Origin: Anaerolineae bacterium
GTDB taxonomy: Bacteria > Chloroflexota > Anaerolineae > Aggregatilineales > Phototrophicaceae
Direction of reading: 5' to 3'
Assembly: GCA_022824565.1 (NCBI GenBank)
Contig: JAJDZQ010000018.1
Location: forward strand, 1 to 33,830
Length of the DNA: 33,830 nt
In this document: positions 23,115 through 31,046 of the stretch, piece by piece
Layout: the number at the start of each line of letters is the position of its first letter
Position numbering within the stretch: the stretch's first letter is position 1
Notes under the pieces: model-generated
Told to the model about the DNA's origin: nothing
Seen by the model: the letters and a program-made list of their open reading frames with translations, nothing else
Databases searched by the model: none
Made by a program: the position numbers and the translations under genes

Positions 23115-23896
23115 AATGACACCGCCACGCCGAAACGACCGGTGCGCCCGGCTTCCGCCCGATGCGAAAAAAATTCGCGCGTATTGTCATGCGTGCAGAG
23201 TTCGACAAGCTGAACCTTGTTGACGCCCCGCCGCTGCAAATCCAGCAGATTGGCTCGCCACAGATCAAAGTGCGCCGCGCCGCTGACAGGATCTCGCCAG
23301 ATGACTTCCGCCGACTCGCCAAAATAGGCCTGCGCTTGCCCCGCGACTTCTTCGCCAACCGGGTAGTTGCGCCGCGAGATGGCTGGACCGATGAGCACTT
23401 CGATATCGGGTGGGCGACAGTGATAGGCAGCTTGCAGCGCCTGCACCAGGTTGGCGGCCATGCCCTGTACGCTGCCGCGCCAGCCCGCATGCGCCAGCCC
23501 GATTGCGCGCTGGACCGGGTCGAACGCGATTAGCGGCACGCAATCGGCATAGCGCATCACCAGAGGCGTATCGGGCAGGTCGGTTATCAAGCAGTCAGCT
23601 TTTGGCAGTTGCCGCCCATTTTTCGCCTCGCCGACGACAATGACATCGGTGCTGTGAACCAGCCAGCAACTCGTGGCGCGCTGGGCATTCACGCCCAGAG
23701 CCGCATACAATCGCGCGTGATTTTCCCGCACAGCCTGGCTGTCATCGCCAATGGAAGCGCCCAGGTTGAGCGACGACCAGGCGCCCTTGCTGACGCCACC
23801 TCGCCGCGTGAAGATGCCATGACGCAATCCCGCCCAGGCAGCATTGCGGTAGAAAGTGAGACCATCGCGGCTTATGCGCTCGACTTCGCAGTTCAA
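23111..23896 (-). CDS. pgeF: YfiH/PgeF-family (laccase-domain) protein
   Basis: A 261-residue member of the YfiH family (peptidoglycan editing factor PgeF; once called polyphenol oxidase/laccase domain). The zinc-site residues are in VHSTD (His 81), YADCVPL (Cys 119) and LAHAGWRG (His 136). HGIFTRRGGVSKG at the N terminus and HFDLWRANL near the end also match. PgeF in E. coli removes mis-incorporated L-Ser from peptidoglycan precursors; other members act on adenosine. The first codon is TTG, supported by GAGG seven bases upstream; no better in-frame ATG precedes the conserved N terminus. First gene of the minus-strand set with yggS and yggT. Confidence 0.92.
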   Translation of the reverse strand: MNCEVERISRDGLTFYRNAAWAGLRHGIFTRRGGVSKGAWSSLNLGASIGDDSQAVRENHARLYAALGVNAQRATSCWLVHSTDVIVVGEAKNGRQLPKADCLITDLPDTPLVMRYADCVPLIAFDPVQRAIGLAHAGWRGSVQGMAANLVQALQAAYHCRPPDIEVLIGPAISRRNYPVGEEVAGQAQAYFGESAEVIWRDPVSGAAHFDLWRANLLDLQRRGVNKVQLVELCTHDNTREFFSHRAEAGRTGRFGVAVSL

Positions 23897-23977
23897 TTGG
23901 CTGCCTCAACTCTGTTGTGCGCCCAATCCCGATTCTACTGCATTTTTGGCTTGGCGACAGCCTGGCGCGGCGGCTGA

Positions 23978-23989
23978 TTGTGCTAGAAT
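23978..23989 (+). promoter_or_regulatory. Extended -10 promoter motif TTGTGCTAGAAT (comF)
   Basis: This 12-mer is identical to 14739-14750 and contains TGC-TAGAAT (TAGAAT 23984-23989). It lies 70 bases before the GTG chosen as comF start. A TTG at 24003 in the same frame would be only 13 bases past the -10, so the motif argues for the later start. Confidence 0.6.
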
Positions 23990-24059
23990 CTGGTTGTGAT
24001 GGTTGCCGGGCAGGGTAAGGTTGGCAACAGAATTATTGAGGCAGGGACGGGATAGAATC

Positions 24060-24740
24060 GTGCCAGAGACTGCCGCTTGGGCAGACAAGTGGAGCCATCT
24101 GCTGCTCGCCGCCGAATGGCTGACAGACCTGGTCTTTCCGCCACTTTGCTGGTGTTGCGATCGCGTCGATGTGCGGTCTTGCCAGGATTGTCTGCGCGCC
24201 TTGCAAGCAGCGCCGTTGCAGATGACAGCGCGCCGAGCCGACAAGCTGGACAGGGAAGCCGCGACCGGCCCGCATGAAGGCAAGTTGCGGTCGGCTGTAC
24301 ATGCGCTCAAGTATACTGGCTATAAAGAGCTGGCGGACCCGCTGGCAGAGCGACTGATCCATGCGCTGAGATGGTTGGACTGGTCATTCGACATAATCCT
24401 GCCGGTTCCGCTGCACAGTGAACGACTGCGCGAAAGAGGGTATAATCAGTCCGAGTTGCTCGCCGAAAGGGTAGCGGTCGCACTGAGCATGTACTGCGCG
24501 ACCGATTTCGTTGCCCGGGTCCGCAAGACAGAGCAGCAGGCGCAGCGCAGCCCGGCGGAACGCAAAAGCAATGTCGAAGGCGCGTTTGAAGTTGTTGCTG
24601 ATGTCGCGGGCTTGCGGATTTTGCTGGTAGATGATGTGGTTACATCGGGCGAGACACTAAACGAATGCGCCAGTGTCCTGCGCAAACATGGCGCGGCAGC
24701 GGTATTTGGCATCGCTGTCAGCAGGGGCGGGCAAAGCTGA
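24060..24740 (+). CDS. comF: ComF-family phosphoribosyltransferase-like protein
   Basis: A 226-residue ComF-type protein. An N-terminal Cys-rich zinc module (LCWCCDRVDVRSCQDC) is followed by a type-I phosphoribosyltransferase fold: HALKYTGYKELADPLAERL, LPVPLHSERLRERGYNQSELL and the PRPP loop ILLVDDVVTSGETL. ComF assists DNA uptake or processing in transformable bacteria, but homologs are widespread in non-competent ones. The GTG at 24060 is preferred: it has GGGA about eight bases upstream and gives the usual family length. The upstream TTG (24003) would be almost leaderless. hpf follows 18 bases downstream, the common comF-hpf order. Confidence 0.9.
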   Translation: MPETAAWADKWSHLLLAAEWLTDLVFPPLCWCCDRVDVRSCQDCLRALQAAPLQMTARRADKLDREAATGPHEGKLRSAVHALKYTGYKELADPLAERLIHALRWLDWSFDIILPVPLHSERLRERGYNQSELLAERVAVALSMYCATDFVARVRKTEQQAQRSPAERKSNVEGAFEVVADVAGLRILLVDDVVTSGETLNECASVLRKHGAAAVFGIAVSRGGQS

Positions 24741-24758
24741 AACACCCGGGAGGAAATA

Positions 24759-25358
24759 ATGGAAATCAGCATTCATGGCGATGGCATCCGCATATCGGAG
24801 GCGCTGGACAACTATACGCGCTCCAAGGTCGACAAGCTGGATCGGTATTTGCCCAATATCGCGCATGTGGGGGTCGAGCTCGCGATCATCCGCACGCATC
24901 GTGGCGCAGACCTGGCGATTGCGCAGATCACCGTGCAACACGCGCGAGGGGCGATTCTGCGCGCCGAAGAACGCATGGGCATCGAAAACCGCGATACCAT
25001 CCGCTGGTCGATTAACAAAGCTGTCGACAAGCTGCACCGGCAGATCGACCGCTTCAAGAGCAAGCGCAAAGCCAAGAATCAGCGGGTGCGTGATCGCTAT
25101 CGCGCCACCATGGCCGAGCTGAATATGGCGGAAGAAGTGCCAGCCTACGACATTCCCGATGCGACCGTGGCCGGCGCGCCCACCGATATCTTCCGCCGCA
25201 AACAGGTGGAGATGATGCCCATGAACGAAGAAGAAGCCATCGAACAACTGGAATTGCTGGACCACACTTTCTATATGTTCATGAATGCCGAAAGCGCGCA
25301 GGTCAATGTGCTGTATCGGCGCGACAATGGCGGTTATGGCATCCTTGTCCCGCAATAG
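24759..25358 (+). CDS. hpf: Ribosome hibernation promoting factor, long form
   Basis: A 199-residue long-form Hpf. The N-terminal ribosome-binding domain (about 1-100) begins MEISIHGDGIRISEALDNYT and contains VDKLDRYLPNI and VDKLHRQIDRFK. A variable linker follows, then the C-terminal dimerisation domain (about 140-199) with MNEEEAIEQLELLDHTFYMF and ending NVLYRRDNGGYGIL. Long Hpf dimers join two 70S ribosomes into inactive 100S particles in stationary phase. GGGAGGA lies five bases ahead of ATG 24759. It is co-oriented with comF, and convergent with the glycosyltransferase gene with six bases between stops. Confidence 0.95.
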   Translation: MEISIHGDGIRISEALDNYTRSKVDKLDRYLPNIAHVGVELAIIRTHRGADLAIAQITVQHARGAILRAEERMGIENRDTIRWSINKAVDKLHRQIDRFKSKRKAKNQRVRDRYRATMAELNMAEEVPAYDIPDATVAGAPTDIFRRKQVEMMPMNEEEAIEQLELLDHTFYMFMNAESAQVNVLYRRDNGGYGILVPQ

Positions 25359-25364
25359 GCAGGC

Positions 25365-26120
25365 TTAACGCCTTTGCCAGCGCGCCGCCAGCAGTTGGTA
25401 TTTGCGATATTCATAGCGCGCCATCAGCAGCGACAGCCGCAGCCCGTGCCAGCGGTCTCGATAGCCGCGCAGTGTGACAAAGCGCCAATAGAATTGCCGC
25501 AGCGGCTGCAAGATAAAGTTTTGCGGTTTGGCTTTGATGCCTTGCCGAAACAAGTTGCGGGCAGCGACCTGCGCATAGCGCTCTTGCTTGTCGATGAAAT
25601 GCGCCAGATCGCGATAGTTGAAATGGATGATGGGGTTGCGCAGGGTGCCTTCTGCGCCGTGCAGCGAAACCGTTTCGTGCACAGGTCGCGCCAGATCATA
25701 ACGAGCATGCCCCACGCGCAGCAGACGCGTCTGATAATCGGGATACCAGCCAGCGCCTTTGGTCAACACGCCGAAGATGTAATTGTGGCGGGGGATGCGC
25801 CAGCCCGCGTATTCTGGCAGACGCATCTTATTGCGGATCTCGGCAGCCAAAGCCTCGTTGATGCGCTCGTCTGCATCCACAAACAGCACCCAATCGGTCA
25901 TTTCGCTGGCGGCATCCAGGGCGGCATTGCGCTGCTCGGCATAATTCTCGAATTCGTGCTGGAAGATATCTGCGCCGCAGGCTTGCGCGATCGCCACCGT
26001 ATCGTCGCTACTGTATGAATCGAAGACGATAACGCGGTCGGCGAAGCGCAATGTCTTGATGCAATCGGCGATTTGCTCGGCTTCGTCCCGTGTCAAGACA
26101 ATGGCTGTGAGGTGAATCAT
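25365..26120 (-). CDS. Family-2 glycosyltransferase (WaaE/KdtX-like)
   Basis: A 251-residue GT-A fold glycosyltransferase. It opens with HLTAIVLTRDEAEQIADCI, then VFDSYSSDDTVAIA and the metal-binding VLFVDADERI. YPDYQTRLLR and the helical C terminus resemble WaaE/KdtX-type enzymes, which add sugars to lipopolysaccharide core or related glycans. Donor and acceptor cannot be assigned. ATG 26120 overlaps the previous gene's stop (ATGA) and begins the conserved core; an extension to 26216 would overlap that gene and adds non-conserved residues. Last of a three-gene minus-strand operon. Confidence 0.88.
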   Translation of the reverse strand: MIHLTAIVLTRDEAEQIADCIKTLRFADRVIVFDSYSSDDTVAIAQACGADIFQHEFENYAEQRNAALDAASEMTDWVLFVDADERINEALAAEIRNKMRLPEYAGWRIPRHNYIFGVLTKGAGWYPDYQTRLLRVGHARYDLARPVHETVSLHGAEGTLRNPIIHFNYRDLAHFIDKQERYAQVAARNLFRQGIKAKPQNFILQPLRQFYWRFVTLRGYRDRWHGLRLSLLMARYEYRKYQLLAARWQRR

Positions 26121-27058
26121 CTTTGCGCCATTTCCATTATCTCGCGGCAGGCATCGGCAAGTTCGGCATCGTCCAGACCTCGCAGCCGGCGTCGCATCCC
26201 GCGTATGATCAGCCAACGCGCCAGCCGGCGCTTCCAGCCGGGCAGGTGTTTATCCATCAATAATAGCCGACTTCGCCAAAGATGGACGAAGCTGCTGGGA
26301 TGCGCTTGCCCAGTGCTTTGGCCGCCCAGATGGATCACATGCGCGCGCGGTTCGCAGGCGATGCGCCAGCCCAGTTTGCGGATGCGCCATGCCCAATCGA
26401 CTTCTTCGCAATAGATGAAGAAATCTTCGTCAAAGCCGCCCGACTGCAAAATGGCTGCGCGCTTGAGCATCATGGTCGCGCCCAGCGGAAAGTCGATTAA
26501 AAAAGCCGCCGCCGACTCATACAGGCTGCGCGGGTAGCGACCATTGAAACGTCCCTCCAACAGACGACCTGGCACCGGAAACAGCTCGCAATACACCTGC
26601 CGCAATCCAGGAAAGCGAAAGGCGCTGTGCTGAAAGCGGCCATCGGCATAGCTCAATCGCGCCCCCACCACCCCCAACTGCGGGTTAGCCATCAGTGTAT
26701 CGTACAGGGTCTGCGTGGAGCCAGGCTGCGCCAAGGTATCTGGATTTAACAAATAGACCGCAGCCGGCGTGTCGCTGCTCGCGCCGCCAGCAAAACCCAG
26801 GCTGCTCAATGCCAGGTTGTTCGCCGCGCCGAAGCCAAGATTGCGCTCGCAGACCAGCAGCTTGACCTGCGGGAAGTGCTCGCGCACCAACGCGACAGTC
26901 GCATCGTTAGAAGCCGAATCGACCAGCCAGACTTCGTGGCGCAGGCTGGTATTGTCCAGGTCGGCGCGCAGGCTTTGCAGCGCCGGCAAGATGACCGCGG
27001 CGTTGTTCCAGGTAACGATGACGACAGCGAGATCCAAAGATGCTTTCGCGCCGCTCAT
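26117..27058 (-). CDS. Family-2 glycosyltransferase (rhamnosyltransferase-like)
   Basis: A 313-residue GT2 enzyme. The N terminus has LAVVIVTWNNAAVILPALQS; VDSASNDATVALV, CERNLGFGAANNLAL and YLLNPDT are typical of the RfbN/WbbL-like rhamnosyltransferase group. GGFDEDFFIYCEEVDWAWRI carries the catalytic-base region (the ED of EEVDW). A basic helical tail (RRLARWLIIRGMRRRLRG) may associate with the membrane. It is joined to both neighbours by four-base ATGA overlaps, so the three genes are very likely expressed together. Surface polysaccharide synthesis is the probable role; the substrate is unknown. Confidence 0.88.
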   Translation of the reverse strand: MSGAKASLDLAVVIVTWNNAAVILPALQSLRADLDNTSLRHEVWLVDSASNDATVALVREHFPQVKLLVCERNLGFGAANNLALSSLGFAGGASSDTPAAVYLLNPDTLAQPGSTQTLYDTLMANPQLGVVGARLSYADGRFQHSAFRFPGLRQVYCELFPVPGRLLEGRFNGRYPRSLYESAAAFLIDFPLGATMMLKRAAILQSGGFDEDFFIYCEEVDWAWRIRKLGWRIACEPRAHVIHLGGQSTGQAHPSSFVHLWRSRLLLMDKHLPGWKRRLARWLIIRGMRRRLRGLDDAELADACREIMEMAQR

Positions 27059-28491
27059 TGGCTGTCGGGGTCGCCTGCAGGATCGACGATCATGATGGAG
27101 CGCAGGCCGACATGGTTGTTGCGCAGGCTGATGGCGACATCTTCATGAATCAGCCCCGCCCAACAATTCTGCGGGTTGCGCGCTGCCACCTGCGTCAGCT
27201 GGATGCCGCCCCAAACCACCGCTCTTTCGCCAGCCGGCAAGTAACGATAGGTATTGCCGCTGGCTTCGTCAAATACCGCTGTCAGCGCCGCATCGGGAGC
27301 GATCGCCCAGCGCCAGGGGAAGCTGCTGGTCGAGGTTTCACACTGGATGCCGACTCGCCAGGCACCAGACTCGTCAAAAAAATCCAGGCTGCCCGCCAGT
27401 TGATCTTGCCGATAGACCGTGCCCGGTGGCGGACCGCTGGTGCGGATGGGCACATCGCCATAATTCTCAACCGTCAGGCGAAAGACCAGCAGGCTATCGA
27501 TGGGCGCGGTGATTTGCTGCGAATGCGCGAATGACCGGAAATCATCCGGCAAGGGCAAGGGCAGGCCAAGCCCCGCAGAGCTGGAAAGATGGCGATCGTC
27601 AAAAGGCTGCACCGCGAAGGCGACATCAACGCCCGGCGACTGCGGCACAATCTCCGCATAGGGTTTGCCGCCCAGCTCGATTGTCAGCTGTCCCTGCCGG
27701 CGGATGCGTTGCCCGACATGGTCTTGCGCCAGCGCGACCACCGTATAGGTGCCATCGGGTGGTGGATCGACGCCCAGATCGATGCCGCCTTCATAATCGT
27801 AGCGATGTCGGCCCGCCTCGCCATATGCCCGCTCTTCGACCCGCGCCGAGATGGGGATGCGCGCATTGTCGGGTCCCAGCAGAAAGATATCCAGCCGCTC
27901 GACATCTTTCAACAGATACACATTGATGCTGACGCGGTCGGCGACGCCATCTTGATTGGGTGAAAAAACCGCCGGCGCGATCGCGAATTCCGACATGACA
28001 GGCAGTGGGGTATCGCCTTCTTCAATCAAGAGGCTGCCTTGCGCGCTCATTTGCTCGTCCCCGGCGCTTGCTTCCAAATGCCAGGTATAGCGGCCATTGG
28101 GGATGAGCCGCCGCTCTATCGTGCCAGCGACCGACTCGCCGTCGTGCAAAAAGCCATCTACGACGCCACTGAATTGCACTGTGTAGTCGCCTTGGCCGCG
28201 GACCTGCCGCTCGCGAAAATAGAAGGTCCGGCCCGACTCGGCCGCCAGCGACAGGCTGATGGTCGCCGGCCGAGCCAGCGAATAGGCAAAGGTGGCGACA
28301 TCGTTTGTGCCATCGGCATTCGGGCTGATAGCTGCGCGGTCAAAGCTGGCCGACAAGATCAGCGGCAATGGTGGCGAAAGCAGCAGCGCGCCAACAAGGC
28401 CCACGAGCAGGATGCCCACAGCGGCGGCGAGCAGGGTTGGCAGGCGCGGTATCGACATTTGCAATCGTCTCGTCAAGCTAGAGATGCCCAT
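27055..28491 (-). CDS. Membrane-anchored extracytoplasmic protein with FlgD/CHU_C-like Ig units
   Basis: About 478 residues. One N-terminal membrane segment (LLAAAVGILLVGLVGALLLS) is followed by two extracellular modules with the signature of FlgD-Ig/CHU_C domains: ISPNADGTNDVATFAYSL and, about 130 residues later, FSPNQDGVADRVSINVYLL, each preceding a beta-sandwich (NGRYTWHLEA, PPPDGTYTVVALA). The C-terminal about 200 residues are another beta-rich region with no motif I recognise. There are no catalytic signatures. Possible starts are ATG 28491 or ATG 28458. It heads an operon with two glycosyltransferases, which suggests a role at the cell surface, perhaps in adhesion or as a glycosylated scaffold; this is inference. 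Confidence 0.72.
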   Translation of the reverse strand: MGISSLTRRLQMSIPRLPTLLAAAVGILLVGLVGALLLSPPLPLILSASFDRAAISPNADGTNDVATFAYSLARPATISLSLAAESGRTFYFRERQVRGQGDYTVQFSGVVDGFLHDGESVAGTIERRLIPNGRYTWHLEASAGDEQMSAQGSLLIEEGDTPLPVMSEFAIAPAVFSPNQDGVADRVSINVYLLKDVERLDIFLLGPDNARIPISARVEERAYGEAGRHRYDYEGGIDLGVDPPPDGTYTVVALAQDHVGQRIRRQGQLTIELGGKPYAEIVPQSPGVDVAFAVQPFDDRHLSSSAGLGLPLPLPDDFRSFAHSQQITAPIDSLLVFRLTVENYGDVPIRTSGPPPGTVYRQDQLAGSLDFFDESGAWRVGIQCETSTSSFPWRWAIAPDAALTAVFDEASGNTYRYLPAGERAVVWGGIQLTQVAARNPQNCWAGLIHEDVAISLRNNHVGLRSIMIVDPAGDPDSQ

Positions 28492-28596
28492 AAGTCTACT
28501 GTTGGGGATGCCGCCTGGCAAGTGCGTCAAAGGCGCCCGCTAGCGTCGCGATTGGCCTGTGCTCCATCTGGCTGTGTCTCTTCTGCCCTGCCTGTC

Positions 28597-28607
28597 TGTG
28601 CTAGAAT
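28597..28607 (+). promoter_or_regulatory. Extended -10 promoter motif TGTGCTAGAAT (lon)
   Basis: Third exact copy of TGTGCTAGAAT, with TAGAAT at 28602-28607, 36 bases before the lon start. No consensus -35 and no CIRCE-type heat-shock inverted repeat are seen between 28492 and 28643. Confidence 0.6.
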
Positions 28608-28643
28608 GGTCCGCATCGGCTGCATTGATGAAAAGGTTGCGAC

Positions 28644-31046
28644 TTGCCCGGCTACAAGACTCGCGCACTCAAAGACATCCGCAACGCCAGGCTGCGGCGC
28701 GATGGCACCTTCGAGCGCTCCTTGCTGGCGCTGCCCGACCAGGTCGTCTTCCCGCAGGTCATGAGCATGATCCCGCTCAGCTCAAAAGATTATGAGCAGA
28801 CTGCGCTGGGCGCCAAGCTGCGTGGGCAGACTGTCATCGCCTGCAAACTATCCGCCAGCCCGCAGGGAGCGAACCCGCTCGACCATATACACCACATCGG
28901 CACAGAAGTCGCGCTGGGCGAACTCATCAACCTGCCTGGCGAAGGCGCGTATGTCGTGGCGCAGGGACGGCGACGCGTGCAAATCGTAGCGGCGCGGCAC
29001 GATGAAAACCAGCCTGTCGTCCGCGTCCGTCCACTGGCAGAAAACCCGGCAACAGCCGAAGAGCGCGCGCAGGTCGAGGCGATCTTTGCGCTCTTCCAGC
29101 AAAGCAGCCAGTTTCACGAGACCTTATCAGAAAGCGTCGTCAAGTACATCTTGTCGCTGGAAGAACCGGGTTTGCTTTGTGATGCCTTGGCTTCGATTTT
29201 GCCGCTGCCCGCCGATGAATTGCAGCAGCTGCTGGAACTGACGGATATCCAGGAACGGCTGGATTTGTTGACCTTGATTTTGTCTGCCGAGCTGCGCGAT
29301 AGCGAGTTGCGCGACGAGGTGCATTCGCGCTTGCAAGAAGAGATCGCTGCCAACCAGCGCGAAATGTACTTGCGCGAACAACTGCGCGTCATCCAGCAGG
29401 AGCTTGGCGAAGGCGATGTCTTCCAGCAAGAGGTGCATGAATTGACAGAGCGCATCGGCAGCGCCAACCTGCCAGCCGATGTCCACGAAAAAGCGCTGAA
29501 AGAAGTCTCGCGCCTGAACGCCATCCCGCCCATGTCGCCAGAATCGGGTGTCATTCACACCTACCTGGATCGTCTACTGACGCTGCCCTGGCAAGTCGTG
29601 AGCGAAGAGAATCTGGACCTGGCGCATGCCGAAGACATCCTGGAGCAGGCGCATTACGGGCTGGACAAGGTCAAGGCGCGCATCATCGAGCATATTGCCG
29701 TGCGCAAGCTGGCAAGGGACAAAATGAAGAGCCCCATCTTGTGTTTTGTTGGTCCGCCCGGTGTCGGCAAGACATCGCTGGGCAAGAGCATAGCCGATGC
29801 CTTGGGCTGCAAGTTTTTGCGCATCAGCCTGGGTGGCGTGCGCGACGAAGCAGAGATTCGCGGGCACCGGCGCACCTACATTGGCTCCATGCCTGGCCGG
29901 ATCTTGCAGCAGATGGAACGCGCCGAATCGATCAATCCCGTATTTATGTTGGACGAAATCGACAAAATGAGTTCCGATTTTCGCGGCGACCCAGCCTCAG
30001 CCATGCTGGAATTGCTCGACCCCGAACAAAATAGCAACTTCGTCGACCATTACCTGGAAGTGGCGTACGACCTGTCCAAGGTGACCTTCATCACCACCGC
30101 CAACGACTTGTACGCCATCCCCGAGGCGCTGGAAGATCGTCTGGAAGTCATCGATTTCAAGGGCTATTCAGAAGAAGAAAAGATCGAGATTGCGCGGCGT
30201 TTTTTGATCCCCAAGCAGTTGGAAGCCAATGGAATCGGCGAGGCGGGCATTCGCTTCTCGAAGGCAGCGCTGCAGCAGATCATCCGCCATTACACATACG
30301 AAAGCGGCGTGCGCAACCTGGAACGCGAAATCGCCAAAGTCTGCCGCAAGACAGCGCGCAAGGTGGCGGCCGAACTTGCCTATCCACGGCGCATCCTGCC
30401 CGCCACGGTCGAGAAGCTGCTGGGTCCGCCCAGGGTGCTGGATTCCAAAGTCAATCGCAGCAACGCGGTTGGCATCGTCAGCGGGCTGGTGTGGACGCCC
30501 AACGGCGGCGAGATCCAAACAGTCGAAGTGACGCTGGTGCCCGGCAAAGGCAACATGCTGCTGACCGGGCAGTTGGGCGATGTGCTGCAAGAGTCGGCGC
30601 ATATAGCCCTGAGCTACCTGCGGGCGCGCGCAGCGCAATTCAACTTGCCAGCAGACTGCTTCGAAAATGTTGATATTCACATCCATATGCCCGAAGGCGC
30701 CGTGCCCAAAGATGGTCCCTCGGCGGGCATCACCCTGACGACGGCGCTAATCTCGGCATTCACCGACCGGCCTGCCAATGCCGATATCGCCATGACGGGC
30801 GAGATCACCCTGCGCGGGACGATTCTGCCAGTGGGCGGCGTCGTAGAAAAGATCCTGGCAGCCCGGCGGCGCAACATCCCGCAGATCATCCTGCCCAAAG
30901 AAAATCGCAAAGATTTGCACGATCTGCCCAAAGCCGTGCTGCGCGATGTGCAGATCCGTTTCGTCGATGACATGCAGCAAGCGCTGGAGCTCGTCTTGCT
31001 GGCAGCGGCGGAAAAATGCCAGCCAGAGCCCGGCGCGCCGGATTGA
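28644..31046 (+). CDS. lon: ATP-dependent Lon protease
   Basis: An 800-residue LonA. The N-terminal substrate-binding domain (about 24-215) has LPDQVVFPQVMSMIPL; a coiled segment (about 230-270, NQREMYLREQLRVIQQELGE) follows, then an AAA+ module with Walker A GPPGVGKTS (370-378) and Walker B VFMLDEIDKM. The C-terminal protease domain has the catalytic dyad Ser 693 in PKDGPSAGIT and Lys 736 in GGVVEKILAARRR; their 43-residue spacing matches E. coli Lon. It degrades misfolded and regulatory proteins in the cytoplasm. The first codon is TTG at 28644 with AAGG about eight bases upstream. The stop TGA shares its A with the next gene's ATG (TGATG). Confidence 0.97.
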   Translation: MPGYKTRALKDIRNARLRRDGTFERSLLALPDQVVFPQVMSMIPLSSKDYEQTALGAKLRGQTVIACKLSASPQGANPLDHIHHIGTEVALGELINLPGEGAYVVAQGRRRVQIVAARHDENQPVVRVRPLAENPATAEERAQVEAIFALFQQSSQFHETLSESVVKYILSLEEPGLLCDALASILPLPADELQQLLELTDIQERLDLLTLILSAELRDSELRDEVHSRLQEEIAANQREMYLREQLRVIQQELGEGDVFQQEVHELTERIGSANLPADVHEKALKEVSRLNAIPPMSPESGVIHTYLDRLLTLPWQVVSEENLDLAHAEDILEQAHYGLDKVKARIIEHIAVRKLARDKMKSPILCFVGPPGVGKTSLGKSIADALGCKFLRISLGGVRDEAEIRGHRRTYIGSMPGRILQQMERAESINPVFMLDEIDKMSSDFRGDPASAMLELLDPEQNSNFVDHYLEVAYDLSKVTFITTANDLYAIPEALEDRLEVIDFKGYSEEEKIEIARRFLIPKQLEANGIGEAGIRFSKAALQQIIRHYTYESGVRNLEREIAKVCRKTARKVAAELAYPRRILPATVEKLLGPPRVLDSKVNRSNAVGIVSGLVWTPNGGEIQTVEVTLVPGKGNMLLTGQLGDVLQESAHIALSYLRARAAQFNLPADCFENVDIHIHMPEGAVPKDGPSAGITLTTALISAFTDRPANADIAMTGEITLRGTILPVGGVVEKILAARRRNIPQIILPKENRKDLHDLPKAVLRDVQIRFVDDMQQALELVLLAAAEKCQPEPGAPD

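Noticed and set aside
24003..24028. GTTGCC...GGCAAC inverted repeat in the comF leader
   Set aside because: Six base pairs around a 14-base loop is too weak, and there is no match to a known riboswitch or leader.
24003..24059. TTG start for comF at 24003
   Set aside because: It lies only 13 bases after the promoter -10 and encodes residues not typical of ComF; GTG 24060 has a ribosome-binding site and gives the usual length.
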